64,000 nucleotides of DNA from Microbacterium proteolyticum. Lineage in GTDB: Bacteria > Actinomycetota > Actinomycetes > Actinomycetales > Microbacteriaceae. The translations under genes and the position numbers were made by a program. Positions 1 to 9,077 of the stretch are shown here, in pieces. Position 1 is the stretch's first letter. Every line of letters begins with the position of its first letter. The notes under the pieces were generated by a model. That model was not told where the DNA came from. It did no database searches and was given only the letters and a program-made list of their open reading frames with translations. The stretch is from positions 186,001 to 250,000 of the forward strand of contig NZ_JACHXY010000001.1 of NCBI RefSeq assembly GCF_014192415.1. Reading direction: 5' to 3'.

Positions 1-320
1 GACCCCCCGACGAGGATGGCGTCCGCGCCGCGACCGTGGATGCCGCGGATGGCCGTGCGGGCGGCATCCTGATACCAGGCGACCGCGGCCTCATCGGTGA
101 CCGCGAGCGCGTCGAAGAGGTGGTGCGGGATGCCGCGGCGCTCCGCGAGAGGGATCTTGGCGGTGCCGATGTCCATGCCGCGATACAGCTGCATCGCATC
201 GGCGTTGATGATCTCGGCGCGGCGCCCGCGGGCATCCAGCGCATCGGCGAGGTCGAGCGAGAGGCCGGTCTTGCCGGTCCCCGTCGCTCCGACGACCGCC
301 CAGAGGACCGGCGCGGTCAC
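1..320 (-). CDS. miaA: tRNA dimethylallyltransferase MiaA, N-terminal part (cut by window edge)
   Basis: MiaA transfers a dimethylallyl group to N6 of A37 in tRNAs reading U-starting codons. About 106 N-terminal residues are visible; the rest lies beyond position 1. A P-loop GATGTGKT sits at residues 11-18, followed by the family segment [18 protein letters not shown], which binds the A37 region of tRNA. The GTG start at 320 overlaps the miaB stop as GTGA, so the two are translationally coupled. MiaB acts on the product of MiaA, so the pair encodes consecutive steps of ms2i6A formation. The identification is firm; the C-terminus cannot be judged. Confidence 0.93.
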   Translation of the reverse strand, partial: MTAPVLWAVVGATGTGKTGLSLDLADALDARGRRAEIINADAMQLYRGMDIGTAKIPLAERRGIPHHLFDALAVTDEAAVAWYQDAARTAIRGIHGRGADAILVGG

Positions 321-1864
321 ACGCCGACGCGGAGAGTGGGAAGACCCAGTGACACCGCGCGCGGCGCGTCGCTCTGGCCCGCCGGCGCGGGAACGCCGCA
401 CGACTCGGCCTGTGAGCGGTCCCAGGCGTCCCCCGCGCGCGTGCGCCGGATCCGCAGGGCTGCGCCGTCGGGTGAGTCGGCGAGCAGGTGGAAGGGTGCC
501 GCGTGCGTGACGGTCGCCGAGACCACGTCGCCGGGTCGCGGCACCGGCGAGCCGGCGGGTACCTCGACGTGCACGAGTCGGTTGTCTTCGGCACGGCCCG
601 TGAGGCGGTGCGTCTCGGCGTCCTTCTTGCCCTCGCCAGCGGAGATGAGCACGTCGAGGGTGCGACCGAGCTGCTTCCGGTTCTCTTCGGCGGCGATCCG
701 GTCCTGCAGTGCGGTGAGGCGCTCGTAACGTTCCTGGACGACGGCCTTCGGCACCTGGTCGGCCATCGTCGCCGCCGGGGTGCCCTCGCGGATGGAGTAC
801 TGGAAGGTGAAGGCGCTCGAGAAGCGCGAGGCTTCCACCACGCGCAGGGTCTCCTGGAAGTCCTCCTCGGTCTCGCCCGGGAAGCCGACGATGATGTCGG
901 TCGTGATCGCGGCGTACGGGATGCGCTCGCGCACGCGGTCGAGGATGCCGAGGAATCTCTCGCTGCGGTACGACCGGCGCATCGCCTTGAGGATGCGGTC
1001 GGAGCCGGACTGCAGCGGCATGTGGAGCTGCGGCATGACGGCCGGGGTCTCGGCCATCGCGGCGATGACGTCATCGGTGAAGGCCGCGGGGTGGGGGCTC
1101 GTGAATCGGATGCGCTCGAGGCCCTCGATCTCGCCCGCGGCGCGCAGCAGCTTGCCGAACGCGAGACGATCGCCGAACTCCACGCCGTACGAGTTCACGT
1201 TCTGGCCCAGCAGCGTGACCTCGATCGCGCCATCGTCGACGAGCAGCCGGATCTCGTTGAGGATGTCGCCCGGGCGACGGTCCTTCTCTTTGCCGCGCAG
1301 GCTCGGCACGATGCAGAAGGTGCAGGTGTTGTTGCATCCCACCGAGATCGAGACCCAGCCGCTGTGGATCGAATCGCGCTTGGTGGGGAGGGTGGAGGGG
1401 AAGATCTCCAGAGACTCGAGGATCTCGAGTTCGGCCTCGCCGTTGTGTCGAGCACGCTCGAGCATTCCGGGCAGCGACCCCATGTTGTGCGTGCCGAAGA
1501 CGACGTCGACCCAGGGGGCCTTCTTCTGCACGGCATCCTTGTCCATCTGGGCGAGGCACCCGCCGACGGCGATCTGCATTCCCGCGTGCGCGTCCTTACG
1601 CGACTTGAGGTGACCGAGGGTGCCGTACAGCTTGCCCGCCGCGTTGTCGCGGACGGCGCACGTGTTGATGACGACGACGTCGGCCTCGACGCCGGCATCG
1701 GCGGGCACGTATCCCGCACTCTCCAGCGAGCCGGAGAGACGCTCGGAATCGTGCACGTTCATCTGGCATCCGAAGGTGCGGACTTCGTAGGTGCGCGGAC
1801 CCTGCGCGCCCTGCGCGGCGGAGGAGAGCGCGATCAGCGTCGGGGAGGAGGCGGCGGTGGTCAT
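317..1864 (-). CDS. miaB: tRNA-2-methylthio-N6-dimethylallyladenosine synthase MiaB
   Basis: This 515-residue radical-SAM methylthiotransferase makes ms2i6A at tRNA position 37. The N-terminal UPF0004 domain carries its cluster cysteines at C33 (TFGCQMN), C69 (NTCAVRD) and C103 (GGCLAQ). The radical-SAM CxxxCxxC motif is C177, C181, C184, and a TRAM-type RNA-binding region follows at the C-terminus. The ATG at 1864 is preferred; about 85 codons of open frame upstream lack family similarity. It lies directly upstream of miaA with a 4-base overlap. The divergent regulator gene starts 158 bases away, so that gap should hold both promoters. Confidence 0.96.
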   Translation of the reverse strand: MTTAASSPTLIALSSAAQGAQGPRTYEVRTFGCQMNVHDSERLSGSLESAGYVPADAGVEADVVVINTCAVRDNAAGKLYGTLGHLKSRKDAHAGMQIAVGGCLAQMDKDAVQKKAPWVDVVFGTHNMGSLPGMLERARHNGEAELEILESLEIFPSTLPTKRDSIHSGWVSISVGCNNTCTFCIVPSLRGKEKDRRPGDILNEIRLLVDDGAIEVTLLGQNVNSYGVEFGDRLAFGKLLRAAGEIEGLERIRFTSPHPAAFTDDVIAAMAETPAVMPQLHMPLQSGSDRILKAMRRSYRSERFLGILDRVRERIPYAAITTDIIVGFPGETEEDFQETLRVVEASRFSSAFTFQYSIREGTPAATMADQVPKAVVQERYERLTALQDRIAAEENRKQLGRTLDVLISAGEGKKDAETHRLTGRAEDNRLVHVEVPAGSPVPRPGDVVSATVTHAAPFHLLADSPDGAALRIRRTRAGDAWDRSQAESCGVPAPAGQSDAPRAVSLGLPTLRVGV

Positions 1865-2022
1865 GATGCGTGCAAGTCTAAGCGGCCCTCTCCGGGCCCG
1901 CGCAGGTGTCCGGATCCCTGCCCGGTCGCCTTCTGGCGCGATCCGGGCATAAGCCTGCGTGCACCGGACGTTCCCCAGGCGTTCACGAAGATAGCGTGGA
2001 CCGACGGGTGCCGGGGGGAAGC

Positions 2023-4707
2023 ATGGACAGCGACCGAAGGAAGCTGCGCTCGGTGGAAGCGATCGGCGCGGATCGGGATGCAGCGGCGTGGGCGGCGCGC
2101 GTCCTGGAGGGGGCCTCACTGGTCGTGGCAGGTCCCCGTGGAAGCGGCCGGAGCCACCTGCTGCGCGGGATCACCGCCGAGATCGAGCGCCTCGGTGGTC
2201 GGACCATCGTCCTGCACACCGCATCAGCTCTGTCGCAGCAGCCGTTCGGCGCGGTCGACGCCGCCGCCGAGCCCGCGCTCGCGAGGCTGCGGACCCCCTC
2301 GGACGACCACGCGATCATGGACGGCGTGCTCATCATCGACGACATCGAACTCATCGATGCGGAGTCGGCGCGGGCGATCGCCCGAGGGGTGGCATCCCGG
2401 AGTCTCACCGCAGTCCTTGCGCACCGCACCGCCCGCCCGCGGGATGTCGAGCCGCCCGACGACGCCGACGACGCGCGTCGCGGCCTGCGGAACCTCTGGG
2501 CCGAAGGGTTGGCGCGACGCGTCGATCTCACCGAACTCGCCGACGAGGATGCGTTCCGACTCATCGACGTCTTCCCCGACGCGGGACTCCTCGACAGCCC
2601 CACGCGCGCGGCGCTCGTGTGGCGCGCCGACCGCTCGAGGTCACTCCTGCGACGACTCGTCCTCCACGCCATCGCGGACGCTCGGGCCGGTCGTGATCCG
2701 CTGGAGGCGTTCCGCACGATCGCCCCTCACAGCCGACTCGCCGTCGCGCTCGAACGGCACATGTCCGGGATGCCCACCGACGATCTCGAGAGCCTCGCCG
2801 GCATCCGACGTCTCGCCCATCTCGAGATGGCCGTCGCCACCCGGTTCTTCGAGGTCGACAGCCTCCACGCGCTGATCGCGCGTGGACTCCTGCACGCGGA
2901 CTCTTCGCCCGAGCGCCGCCTCACCGCGAACGACCTGATCGCGCAGGAGGCGCAGCGTCGACTGGGCGTCACGCGCGTCGACTCCCTCGTCGATGCGGTG
3001 GGTCGACGGATGCTCGCCGAGTCGGATGAGTGGTGGAGTTCGGCCGTCGCCGTCACGGTCGCCCAGCGCTGGCACCGTCTCGGTCCGGATCTCTCCGGCG
3101 AGGCCGCCCATCCCCCGGCGATCCGGGCGCGCATCGCCCTCGATGCCGCACGCGAGGCCAACGATCGTGGCGACGCCGCACACGCCGCCGCTTACGCGGC
3201 GCGGGGGCTGAGGTCGGCGGACGTCCCCGCGCTCCGCCTCGAAGCCGAGCTCGCCGCGCGCGCTCATGCCCCGTTCAGCGCGGGCGAGACCGACGACGGT
3301 GGCGACGTCGAGATACGCCGTCGGATGGCACGGGACATCGCCGACGACGACGTGCACGATCCTCGTCGAGAAGTCACCCACGACCGGGCCCTCGCGGACT
3401 CCCGCGTCGACGAGCTGCTCGCCCAGGCGTCACGCGCAGGAGCGCGACTGGAGTGGGCCGCAGCGGCCGAGGCCGCGGGACGCGCTGTCACGGAAGTCTC
3501 AGCGGCACCGGCGGCACGCCTCCGCGCTCTCGTGGCGGCGGGTACGGCGGAGGCCGTGGCCGGCTGCTGGCGCCGGGCACGGGTGTGCTATCGCGCCGCT
3601 GAGCGCATGCTCGACGCGCGATACGTCGCCGATGGGCTCCTCGCACGCGACCGCCTCACGGCTCTCATCTCGATGTTGGCGGGCCACCAGGTCGCCGGAG
3701 CCGATGGGGCCGCCGTGCACGCCCGCCTCGAGCGCGAGCTGGCGAGGATCGCGCGTGAGGGCGACGGGGCGGAGCTGACCCTGGCGGGGGCGGCGGCCGC
3801 GATCGCCTTCGCCGGGGCAGGACGAGCCGTCGAGTCACGCCGCGAGCTGGCGTCGGCGATGTCGCGCACGCCGTCGGCCGTGGCAGATCTCGATACGACC
3901 ATGATCGAATTGAGCGTTGCCGAGGAACTCGCGTTGGCCGGCAGGTTCGACGACGCTCGCGCGATCCTCGTCCGTCTGGACGACCGCGACATCCCCCTGC
4001 TGCGTCGGAGCAGCCTGTACGTGCAGACGACCATCCTCGCGGCGGAGGGACGCCACGATGCCGCCCGCGTCGCGGCACGCGGTGCGGCCGAACTGACGCG
4101 CGGACGCTCCGCGGCGGCCCTGCGCATTCGCGACCTGTTCCGGCTGACCGCCTTGGGGGCCGCGAGCGAAGACGAGGTCGACGAGCTGGTGCAACTCGCC
4201 GCGACGACAGACCTGCCCCTGGCGGTCGAAGCGGTTCGTCGCGCGTCGGCGCGATCGACCGCCGAAGAGGAACTCCCCGTCGATGAGCTCCGCCTGCACG
4301 CGCTGTGGTCGACGAGCGACGCGCGCCGAGAGAATCCCGACGCCGTGATCGAGTTCGCCCGCCCGCCGGCACTGGGCGTCGCGACGGGAGAACTCACCGC
4401 GCGCGAGCACGAGATCGCGTTGATGGCTGACGAGGGGCTCACGAACCGCGAGATCGCGACACGGCTGTTCCTGTCGGTGCGGACGGTGGAGTCTCACATC
4501 TATCAGGCACGCTCGAAGGTCGGGGCCGCCTCCCGCAAGGAACTGGGGCGCATGGTGGCCGCGGGGGCCGAGCGCGGGCGGGCGGCGACGCGGTCGACAG
4601 CCGCGGCGGACGACGGCGGCGACCAGCGGCCCACGCCCCACGCGGGCGAGCGGACGACGTCGCTCCCCCGCCCGCCGGGGGCGACACACCTCACTCGTCG
4701 GGAGTGA
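2023..4707 (+). CDS. Large AAA/STAND-type LuxR-family transcriptional regulator
   Basis: This is an 894-residue orphan regulator of the MalT/LAL type. Residues 37-44 form a P-loop, GPRGSGRS, and residues 104-107 (IIDD) an acidic Walker B strand. A long helical, TPR-like middle section follows, and residues 789-848 form a typical LuxR/GerE HTH ending in the [16 protein letters not shown] helix. A 45-residue low-complexity tail follows the HTH. The ATG at 2023 is chosen because GGGGGGAA lies just upstream; an in-frame GTG at 1996 is possible. The 3' end runs 17 bases into the convergent recX gene. The ligand and target genes cannot be inferred from the sequence. Confidence 0.85.
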   Translation: MDSDRRKLRSVEAIGADRDAAAWAARVLEGASLVVAGPRGSGRSHLLRGITAEIERLGGRTIVLHTASALSQQPFGAVDAAAEPALARLRTPSDDHAIMDGVLIIDDIELIDAESARAIARGVASRSLTAVLAHRTARPRDVEPPDDADDARRGLRNLWAEGLARRVDLTELADEDAFRLIDVFPDAGLLDSPTRAALVWRADRSRSLLRRLVLHAIADARAGRDPLEAFRTIAPHSRLAVALERHMSGMPTDDLESLAGIRRLAHLEMAVATRFFEVDSLHALIARGLLHADSSPERRLTANDLIAQEAQRRLGVTRVDSLVDAVGRRMLAESDEWWSSAVAVTVAQRWHRLGPDLSGEAAHPPAIRARIALDAAREANDRGDAAHAAAYAARGLRSADVPALRLEAELAARAHAPFSAGETDDGGDVEIRRRMARDIADDDVHDPRREVTHDRALADSRVDELLAQASRAGARLEWAAAAEAAGRAVTEVSAAPAARLRALVAAGTAEAVAGCWRRARVCYRAAERMLDARYVADGLLARDRLTALISMLAGHQVAGADGAAVHARLERELARIAREGDGAELTLAGAAAAIAFAGAGRAVESRRELASAMSRTPSAVADLDTTMIELSVAEELALAGRFDDARAILVRLDDRDIPLLRRSSLYVQTTILAAEGRHDAARVAARGAAELTRGRSAAALRIRDLFRLTALGAASEDEVDELVQLAATTDLPLAVEAVRRASARSTAEEELPVDELRLHALWSTSDARRENPDAVIEFARPPALGVATGELTAREHEIALMADEGLTNREIATRLFLSVRTVESHIYQARSKVGAASRKELGRMVAAGAERGRAATRSTAAADDGGDQRPTPHAGERTTSLPRPPGATHLTRRE

Positions 4708-5641
4708 AACGCACCCCGGAGGAAGGACGGGCGAACGGACGCGACCGGCCGACGCCCGCTTCCGCGAGGGCCGAGCGAGCCGCCGTCAGAGCGACCGAAG
4801 AGGGATAGCCCCGACGCCCGAGTTGTCCTGCCAGGCGGCGGAGCGCCGCCTCGTACTCCACGCCCTCGACGGCGCGCAGCTTCGACCGGGCGAACTCGAG
4901 CGCGCGCTCGGCGTCGTCATCGGGCAGCGCCGCGAGCGCCGCCTCGGCCACGTCGCGCGGGATGCCGCGCTTGCGCAGCGTCTCGGCCACGGCGCGGCGA
5001 CCCTCACCCCGCTTCTCAACGGCCGACATCGCCAGCTGCTCGGCGAATGTCGTGTCGTCGAGATACCCGAGGTCGACGAAGTGGTCGACGATCTCCTCGG
5101 CAAGGACGTCGTCGGCGCCCTCCGTGCCACGCACCACGCCTCGAGCTTCGGAGAGCGACAACGACCGAGACCGCAGCTTGCGCAGGAGCACCGCTTCGGC
5201 GTGCTGTCGAATCTCTTCCGCCGTTACGACGTCATCGCGGACGCGATCACTGTGCGACGGATGTGACTCTGCCCGAGCAGCATCCGACCCGACCTCGCTG
5301 TCCGCCGCTCCGAGATCTCGGAGGGGCCGCAGGCGGGGACGCCTCCCGACCTGCCCACCGGGGCCTGCGGCGGCTGCCGCGTCCACGGAGGCGTCGCCGG
5401 CGTCCCGCCCGAGCGACGGGTGCGCGGAAGACGACCGCCCCCGGGAACCGAAGAGGGGGATGACCGGCGCGAGGGCGTCATCTTCGGCCGTACGCGGAAG
5501 TCCATGGAGAACTCGCTCGTCCTGGCGGTGCTCACCCGACACTCCGTCGATCCCGTGGTCGTCGCGCACTCCGTCGGTCCCGTGGTCGTCGCCCACTCCA
5601 TCGAACGGGCGACGACCCGAACCACTACCGTCGTCAGTCAT
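4691..5641 (-). CDS. recX: Recombination regulator RecX
   Basis: RecX binds and modulates RecA filaments. The C-terminal half (about residues 150-300) has the RecX three-helix repeats, with EEIVDHFVDLGYLDD and a later LRKRGIPRDVAEAAL-type repeat. The N-terminal 120 residues are low-complexity and acidic, unlike compact RecX proteins, and contain a 9-residue tandem repeat (DDHGTDGVR, DDHGIDGVS). The ATG at 5641 shares one base with the recA stop (TGATGA); a GTG at 5644 is an equal alternative. Transcription is probably from the recA promoter. The 3' end overlaps the convergent LuxR-type gene by 17 bases. Confidence 0.93.
   Translation of the reverse strand: MTDDGSGSGRRPFDGVGDDHGTDGVRDDHGIDGVSGEHRQDERVLHGLPRTAEDDALAPVIPLFGSRGRSSSAHPSLGRDAGDASVDAAAAAGPGGQVGRRPRLRPLRDLGAADSEVGSDAARAESHPSHSDRVRDDVVTAEEIRQHAEAVLLRKLRSRSLSLSEARGVVRGTEGADDVLAEEIVDHFVDLGYLDDTTFAEQLAMSAVEKRGEGRRAVAETLRKRGIPRDVAEAALAALPDDDAERALEFARSKLRAVEGVEYEAALRRLAGQLGRRGYPSSVALTAARSALAEAGVGRSRPFARPSSGVRFTPDE
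5541..5609. repeat. 27-bp tandem repeat in the recX 5' region
   Basis: Two near-identical 27-bp units (5541-5567 and 5568-5594) and a partial third lie in frame inside recX. They encode the repeated nonapeptide around DDHG(T/I)DGV. Copy number could vary between strains without breaking the frame. Confidence 0.8.
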
Positions 5642-6702
5642 CACGCCGGGCGACGTGCGGCCAGCTCATCGTCCGCGGGAGCGGCCTCGACAGCAGCGAC
5701 GGGAGCCACGCCGATACCCAGCTTGGTCTTGATCTTCGTCTCGATCTCGGCGGCGATGTCAGGGTTCTTGATGAGGAAGTTGCGGGCGTTCTCTTTGCCC
5801 TGGCCGAGCTGCTCGCCGTCGTAGGTGTACCACGCGCCGGACTTCTTGACGATGCCGTGTTCGACGCCGAAGTCGATCAGGCTGCCTTCTCGGGAGATGC
5901 CGACTCCGTAGATGATGTCGAACTCGGCCTGCTTGAAGGGCGGGGCCATCTTGTTCTTGACGACCTTGACACGGGTGCGGTTGCCCACTGCCTCGGTGCC
6001 GTCCTTCAGAGTCTCGATACGGCGGATGTCGAGACGCACCGACGCGTAGAACTTGAGCGCCTTTCCGCCGGCAGTGGTCTCGGGCGAGCCGAAGAACACG
6101 CCGATCTTCTCGCGGAGCTGGTTGATGAAGATGGCCGTGGTCTTGGTGGTGTTGAGGCCGCCGGTGAGCTTGCGCAACGCCTGCGACATCAGACGCGCCT
6201 GGAGACCGACGTGGGAGTCTCCCATCTCGCCCTTGATCTCGGCCTCGGGAACGAGGGCGGCCACGGAGTCGATGACGACGAGGTCGATGGCTCCCGAACG
6301 AATCAGCATGTCGGCGATCTCGAGCGCCTGCTCACCCGTATCGGGCTGCGACACGAGGAGGGCGTCGATGTCGACGCCGAGCTTCTTCGCGTACTCGGGG
6401 TCGAGCGCGTGCTCCGCGTCGATGAAGGCGGCGATACCGCCGGCGCGCTGGGCGTTGGCGATCGCGTGCAGGGTGAGCGTGGTCTTACCCGAGGACTCCG
6501 GGCCGTAGATCTCGATGATTCGACCGCGCGGCAGTCCACCGATCCCCAGTGCGGCATCGAGGGCGATGGATCCCGTCGGGATGGTCTCGATCGGGGCCCG
6601 ATCGTCGCTGCCCAGTCGCATGACCGAGCCTTTTCCGAATTGACGGTCGATCTGGGCGAGGGCCGACTCGAGGGCCTTCTCGCGCTCTGCGGGTGAGGGC
6701 AT
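5641..6702 (-). CDS. recA: DNA recombinase RecA
   Basis: This 353-residue RecA is full length. It has the P-loop GPESSGKT at residues 67-74, the Walker B stretch [12 protein letters not shown], and the L2 region ending in [14 protein letters not shown]. It catalyses strand exchange and activates LexA self-cleavage. The ATG at 6702 is preceded by GAAAGAAG; an open frame of 18 codons upstream is not RecA-like. recX follows with a one-base overlap. A LexA-like palindrome lies about 200 bases upstream. No intein or frameshift is present. Confidence 0.98.
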   Translation of the reverse strand: MPSPAEREKALESALAQIDRQFGKGSVMRLGSDDRAPIETIPTGSIALDAALGIGGLPRGRIIEIYGPESSGKTTLTLHAIANAQRAGGIAAFIDAEHALDPEYAKKLGVDIDALLVSQPDTGEQALEIADMLIRSGAIDLVVIDSVAALVPEAEIKGEMGDSHVGLQARLMSQALRKLTGGLNTTKTTAIFINQLREKIGVFFGSPETTAGGKALKFYASVRLDIRRIETLKDGTEAVGNRTRVKVVKNKMAPPFKQAEFDIIYGVGISREGSLIDFGVEHGIVKKSGAWYTYDGEQLGQGKENARNFLIKNPDIAAEIETKIKTKLGIGVAPVAAVEAAPADDELAARRPA

Positions 6703-6900
6703 GACATCTTCTTTCTGCTCGCGTTCCGGTCGCCTATAGGCTGTCGCGCCTCCCACCGACGGTGGGTCAGCCCGACAAGGCGTTCAGGTGTCGTTCGACG
6801 TTTCCCCACGTTAGGGAGGGGCTCCGACATTGGTGTCTGAGCGTGGCCCGATCGGGGAGGAACACGTCACTTGGCCTGCTGTGAAGAACACTACGCCTCG

Positions 6901-6918
6901 CTCGAACGTAGTTTCGAG
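6901..6918. promoter_or_regulatory. Probable LexA (SOS) box of recA
   Basis: CTCGAACGTAGTTTCGAG has perfect CTCGAA/TTCGAG arms. It matches the actinobacterial/Bacillus SOS pattern CGAAC-N4-GTTCG at all but one base (TTTCG for GTTCG). It lies 199 bases upstream of the recA start, which implies a long leader. Assignment is by motif only. Confidence 0.65.
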
Positions 6919-7159
6919 GACACGCCGGGAACTATGTACGAATGTCTCGAGCCCGGCCGCGTCCGCCGGCATCCCGACTTGGACGGGCATGCGCATCGAC
7001 GCGCGCCGACGGCGGAGCCCGCGCCAGGAACGCACCCCGCTGCGGCGTCAGCCCACGGGCACGACACCGCGGCTACAGGGCTCTGCCACCGGCGCACCTG
7101 GCAGGTGCTCGTATTCGCACCCGCTACGGACTGAGAGCCCCGGGGGCGAACCTCCGCAG

Positions 7160-7178
7160 GAGCCTGCGCCGCAGGCTC
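7160..7178 (-). terminator. Hairpin downstream of DUF3046
   Basis: GAGCCTGC and GCAGGCTC form a perfect 8-bp stem around a 3-base loop, 50 bases past the DUF3046 stop. No U-tract follows, so it may be an attenuating stem rather than a true intrinsic terminator. Confidence 0.45.
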
Positions 7179-7227
7179 ACCCGTACTGCGTGCAGCGCCC
7201 CGGAACGAGATGAGGCGCGGGAGCGCG

Positions 7228-7452
7228 TCAGGAACGACGCGGCTCCAACCTGCCGACGCCGTATCGGCGGTCATCGGGCACGTCGGTTTCTTCGCAGAGC
7301 GCCAGCCAGACCTCACGCGGATCGACGCCCGCAGCCAGAGCGTCGACGCTGGTGCGCCCGCCCACCGCGGAAAGGACGAGATCGGTCAGCAGCGACCCAC
7401 CGCGCGCACCGAATTCATCGGCCACGGCGCGATCGAACTCGCTACGACGCAT
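7228..7452 (-). CDS. DUF3046 family protein
   Basis: This 74-residue protein opens with MRRSEFDRAVADEFGARGG and carries the family core GGRTSVDALAAGVDPREVWLALCEETDVP. DUF3046 proteins are small actinobacterial proteins of unknown function, usually encoded close to recA, as here. It starts 12 bases after the clgR stop and is probably in the same transcript. No membrane segment or cysteine pair is present. Family assignment is firm; function is unknown. Confidence 0.9.
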   Translation of the reverse strand: MRRSEFDRAVADEFGARGGSLLTDLVLSAVGGRTSVDALAAGVDPREVWLALCEETDVPDDRRYGVGRLEPRRS

Positions 7453-7464
7453 GCGCGAGAAGAA

Positions 7465-7773
7465 TCAGCGCAGCGACAGCTCGGGCTCGACGGACGCCAC
7501 GAGCTCGTCGGGGACCACGTCGGGGAAGGTCTGCAGGCCTTCGAGCACGGAGAGGCGGTCGCCGACCTGGCGCATGATGGTCGAGATCGGGACATCGAGG
7601 GCCTCGGCCACGGAGGCCAGGATCTCGCTGGACGCCTCTTTCTGACCGCGCTCCACCTCACTGAGATAACCGAGAGCGACGCTCGCGCGGCTGGCCACCT
7701 GGCGGAGGGTGCGCCCCTTCTGCTGGCGGAGGTCACGCAGGACTTCGCCGATCTCTTGACGAACCAGGATCAC
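7465..7773 (-). CDS. clgR: ClgR-type XRE family transcriptional regulator
   Basis: This 102-residue protein has an N-terminal HTH (GEVLRDLRQQKGRTLRQVASRASVALGYLSEVERG), the pattern of ClgR/PopR-type activators. In Corynebacterium and Streptomyces, ClgR activates clp protease genes. The C-terminus (VPDELVASVEPELSLR) resembles the short tail through which ClgR is itself degraded by ClpP. The gene sits between cinA and DUF3046-recA, a common actinobacterial placement. Upstream is a 195-base gap that should carry its promoter; I could not identify a ClgR box there with confidence. Confidence 0.85.
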   Translation of the reverse strand: MILVRQEIGEVLRDLRQQKGRTLRQVASRASVALGYLSEVERGQKEASSEILASVAEALDVPISTIMRQVGDRLSVLEGLQTFPDVVPDELVASVEPELSLR

Positions 7774-7968
7774 TTGGGGGCCCTCCTCACTGCTGATTCC
7801 GTCGTTGACCGAGTGGACAACTGTGAAACACCGTCTGTGGTCACCCTAATGCCGCGCGCTGTGCACCGGATGGGAATCGCTGGACGAAACGAGGATGTGC
7901 GATCATTTGTTCCCGCGTTCCGACTCGGCCCGATATGAGCGGCCGCCGATCCCCGCGCAGCCAGCGCG

Positions 7969-8496
7969 TCACAACGCAGCCAACGCGCGTCGGATCGCCA
8001 GATGGGCGGTCTCGCGACGGATGCGGTCCCGGTCGCCCGCGATGACGAGCGAGTCGACGCGGGTGCCCAGCGGCGTGGATACGGCGATGTGCACGGTTCC
8101 GACGGGCTGGCCGTCTTGCTCGTCGGGGCCCGCGACACCGGTCGTGGCGATTCCGACATCGGCGGCGACCCCGTCGCGGCCGAGCACGTCGCGTACACCG
8201 CGCGCCATCTGTCGGGCGACGCGGGGGTGTACGGCGCCGTGGGCGTCGAGGAGCGCTTGATCGACGCCCAACACACCGTGCTTCAGGTCGGTCGCGTACG
8301 CGACCACTCCCCCGCGTACCGCACGCGAGGCACCCGGAACGTCGACCAGGGACGAGACGACGAGCCCCCCGGTGAGGGACTCGGCGACCGCGATCGTCCA
8401 GCCGAGCTCTTCGAGCCGCTCGAGGAGGAGCCCGGCGCTTTCCCGGGGCGTTCGCACAACGGTTTCGTCGAAGTCGTCGGGGATGCCGTCGATCAC
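7969..8496 (-). CDS. CinA C-terminal domain protein (nicotinamide-nucleotide amidase)
   Basis: This 175-residue protein is the CinA C-terminal (PncC-like) domain alone, which deamidates NMN to nicotinic acid mononucleotide. Family features are TIAVAESLTGGLVVSSLVDVPGASR and the GIATTGVAGPDEQDGQPVGTV block. The N-terminal MoCF-like domain of full CinA is absent, as in PncC proteins. The GTG start at 8496 overlaps the pgsA stop by 4 bases (GTGA). It is the last gene of an ftsK-pgsA-cinA run, followed by a 195-base gap before clgR. Confidence 0.9.
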   Translation of the reverse strand: MIDGIPDDFDETVVRTPRESAGLLLERLEELGWTIAVAESLTGGLVVSSLVDVPGASRAVRGGVVAYATDLKHGVLGVDQALLDAHGAVHPRVARQMARGVRDVLGRDGVAADVGIATTGVAGPDEQDGQPVGTVHIAVSTPLGTRVDSLVIAGDRDRIRRETAHLAIRRALAAL

Positions 8497-9077
8497 CGGC
8501 TCCCGCGCTTCCGCGAGGCGCGCACCTCGGTCACGATGTAGTCGATGCCCGACGCGATGGTGAGGACCACCGCGATCGTCATCGTCACCACGCTCGCCCA
8601 CCACACGGCGCTCTGCCAGACCGCCGCATCCGACAGGCTCGCCAGGGGCAGAAGCGCGAGGGACAGCGCGATGGACTGGAAGACGGTCTTGAGCTTGCCC
8701 ATCCAGGCCGCAGCCAGCACGTGATCGCTGACGACGATGAAACGGTAGACGGTGATGCCGATCTCGCGCACGAGCACGACGATCGTGACCCACCAGGGAA
8801 GCTCGCCCAGGATCGAGAGGCCGACGAAGGCGACACCCGTCAGCACCTTGTCGGCGATGGGATCGAGGAGCTTGCCGAGATCGCTCACGATCTTGTACCG
8901 ACGCGCGATGTAACCGTCGACACCGTCGGTGGCGATGGCGACGATGAAGAGCACCGCCGCCGCCCACCGCAACCCGCCGCCCGCGCCACCGTCGGCCAAC
9001 AGCATCCACAGGAAGATCGGCGCACAGAGGATGCGGGCGATCGTGATCGCGTTGGGCAGCTGGGGATGCACGGCCAT
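8493..9077 (-). CDS. pgsA: CDP-diacylglycerol--glycerol-3-phosphate 3-phosphatidyltransferase
   Basis: PgsA makes phosphatidylglycerophosphate in the membrane, the first committed step to phosphatidylglycerol. The 194-residue protein has the CDP-alcohol phosphotransferase signature DG-x2-AR-x8-G-x3-D-x3-D in DGVDGYIARRYKIVSDLGKL and the following DPIADK. It also has about five hydrophobic segments. The ATG at 9077 shares one base with the ftsK stop (TGATG), and the 3' end overlaps cinA. Another phosphatidyltransferase of the same fold is possible, but the neighbours and length favour PgsA. Confidence 0.92.
   Translation of the reverse strand: MAVHPQLPNAITIARILCAPIFLWMLLADGGAGGGLRWAAAVLFIVAIATDGVDGYIARRYKIVSDLGKLLDPIADKVLTGVAFVGLSILGELPWWVTIVVLVREIGITVYRFIVVSDHVLAAAWMGKLKTVFQSIALSLALLPLASLSDAAVWQSAVWWASVVTMTIAVVLTIASGIDYIVTEVRASRKRGSR

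Larger units (their letters stand above)
6703..7227. other. 525-bp intergenic region upstream of recA
   Basis: This long gap between recA and the upstream DUF3046 gene should hold the recA promoter and leader. It contains a LexA-like palindrome at 6901-6918 and a stable hairpin at 7160-7178. Short open frames exist on both strands, for example 6811-7035 on the minus strand. None has a convincing start site or recognisable family, so I do not call a gene here. Confidence 0.6.

Noticed and set aside
488..2875. Long plus-strand open frame opposite miaB
   Set aside because: It is antisense to a clear radical-SAM protein and encodes Arg/Asp/Glu-rich sequence typical of high-GC shadow frames.
6811..7035. 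74-codon minus-strand frame upstream of recA
   Set aside because: It spans the LexA-like box, has no good ribosome site and matches no family I recognise.
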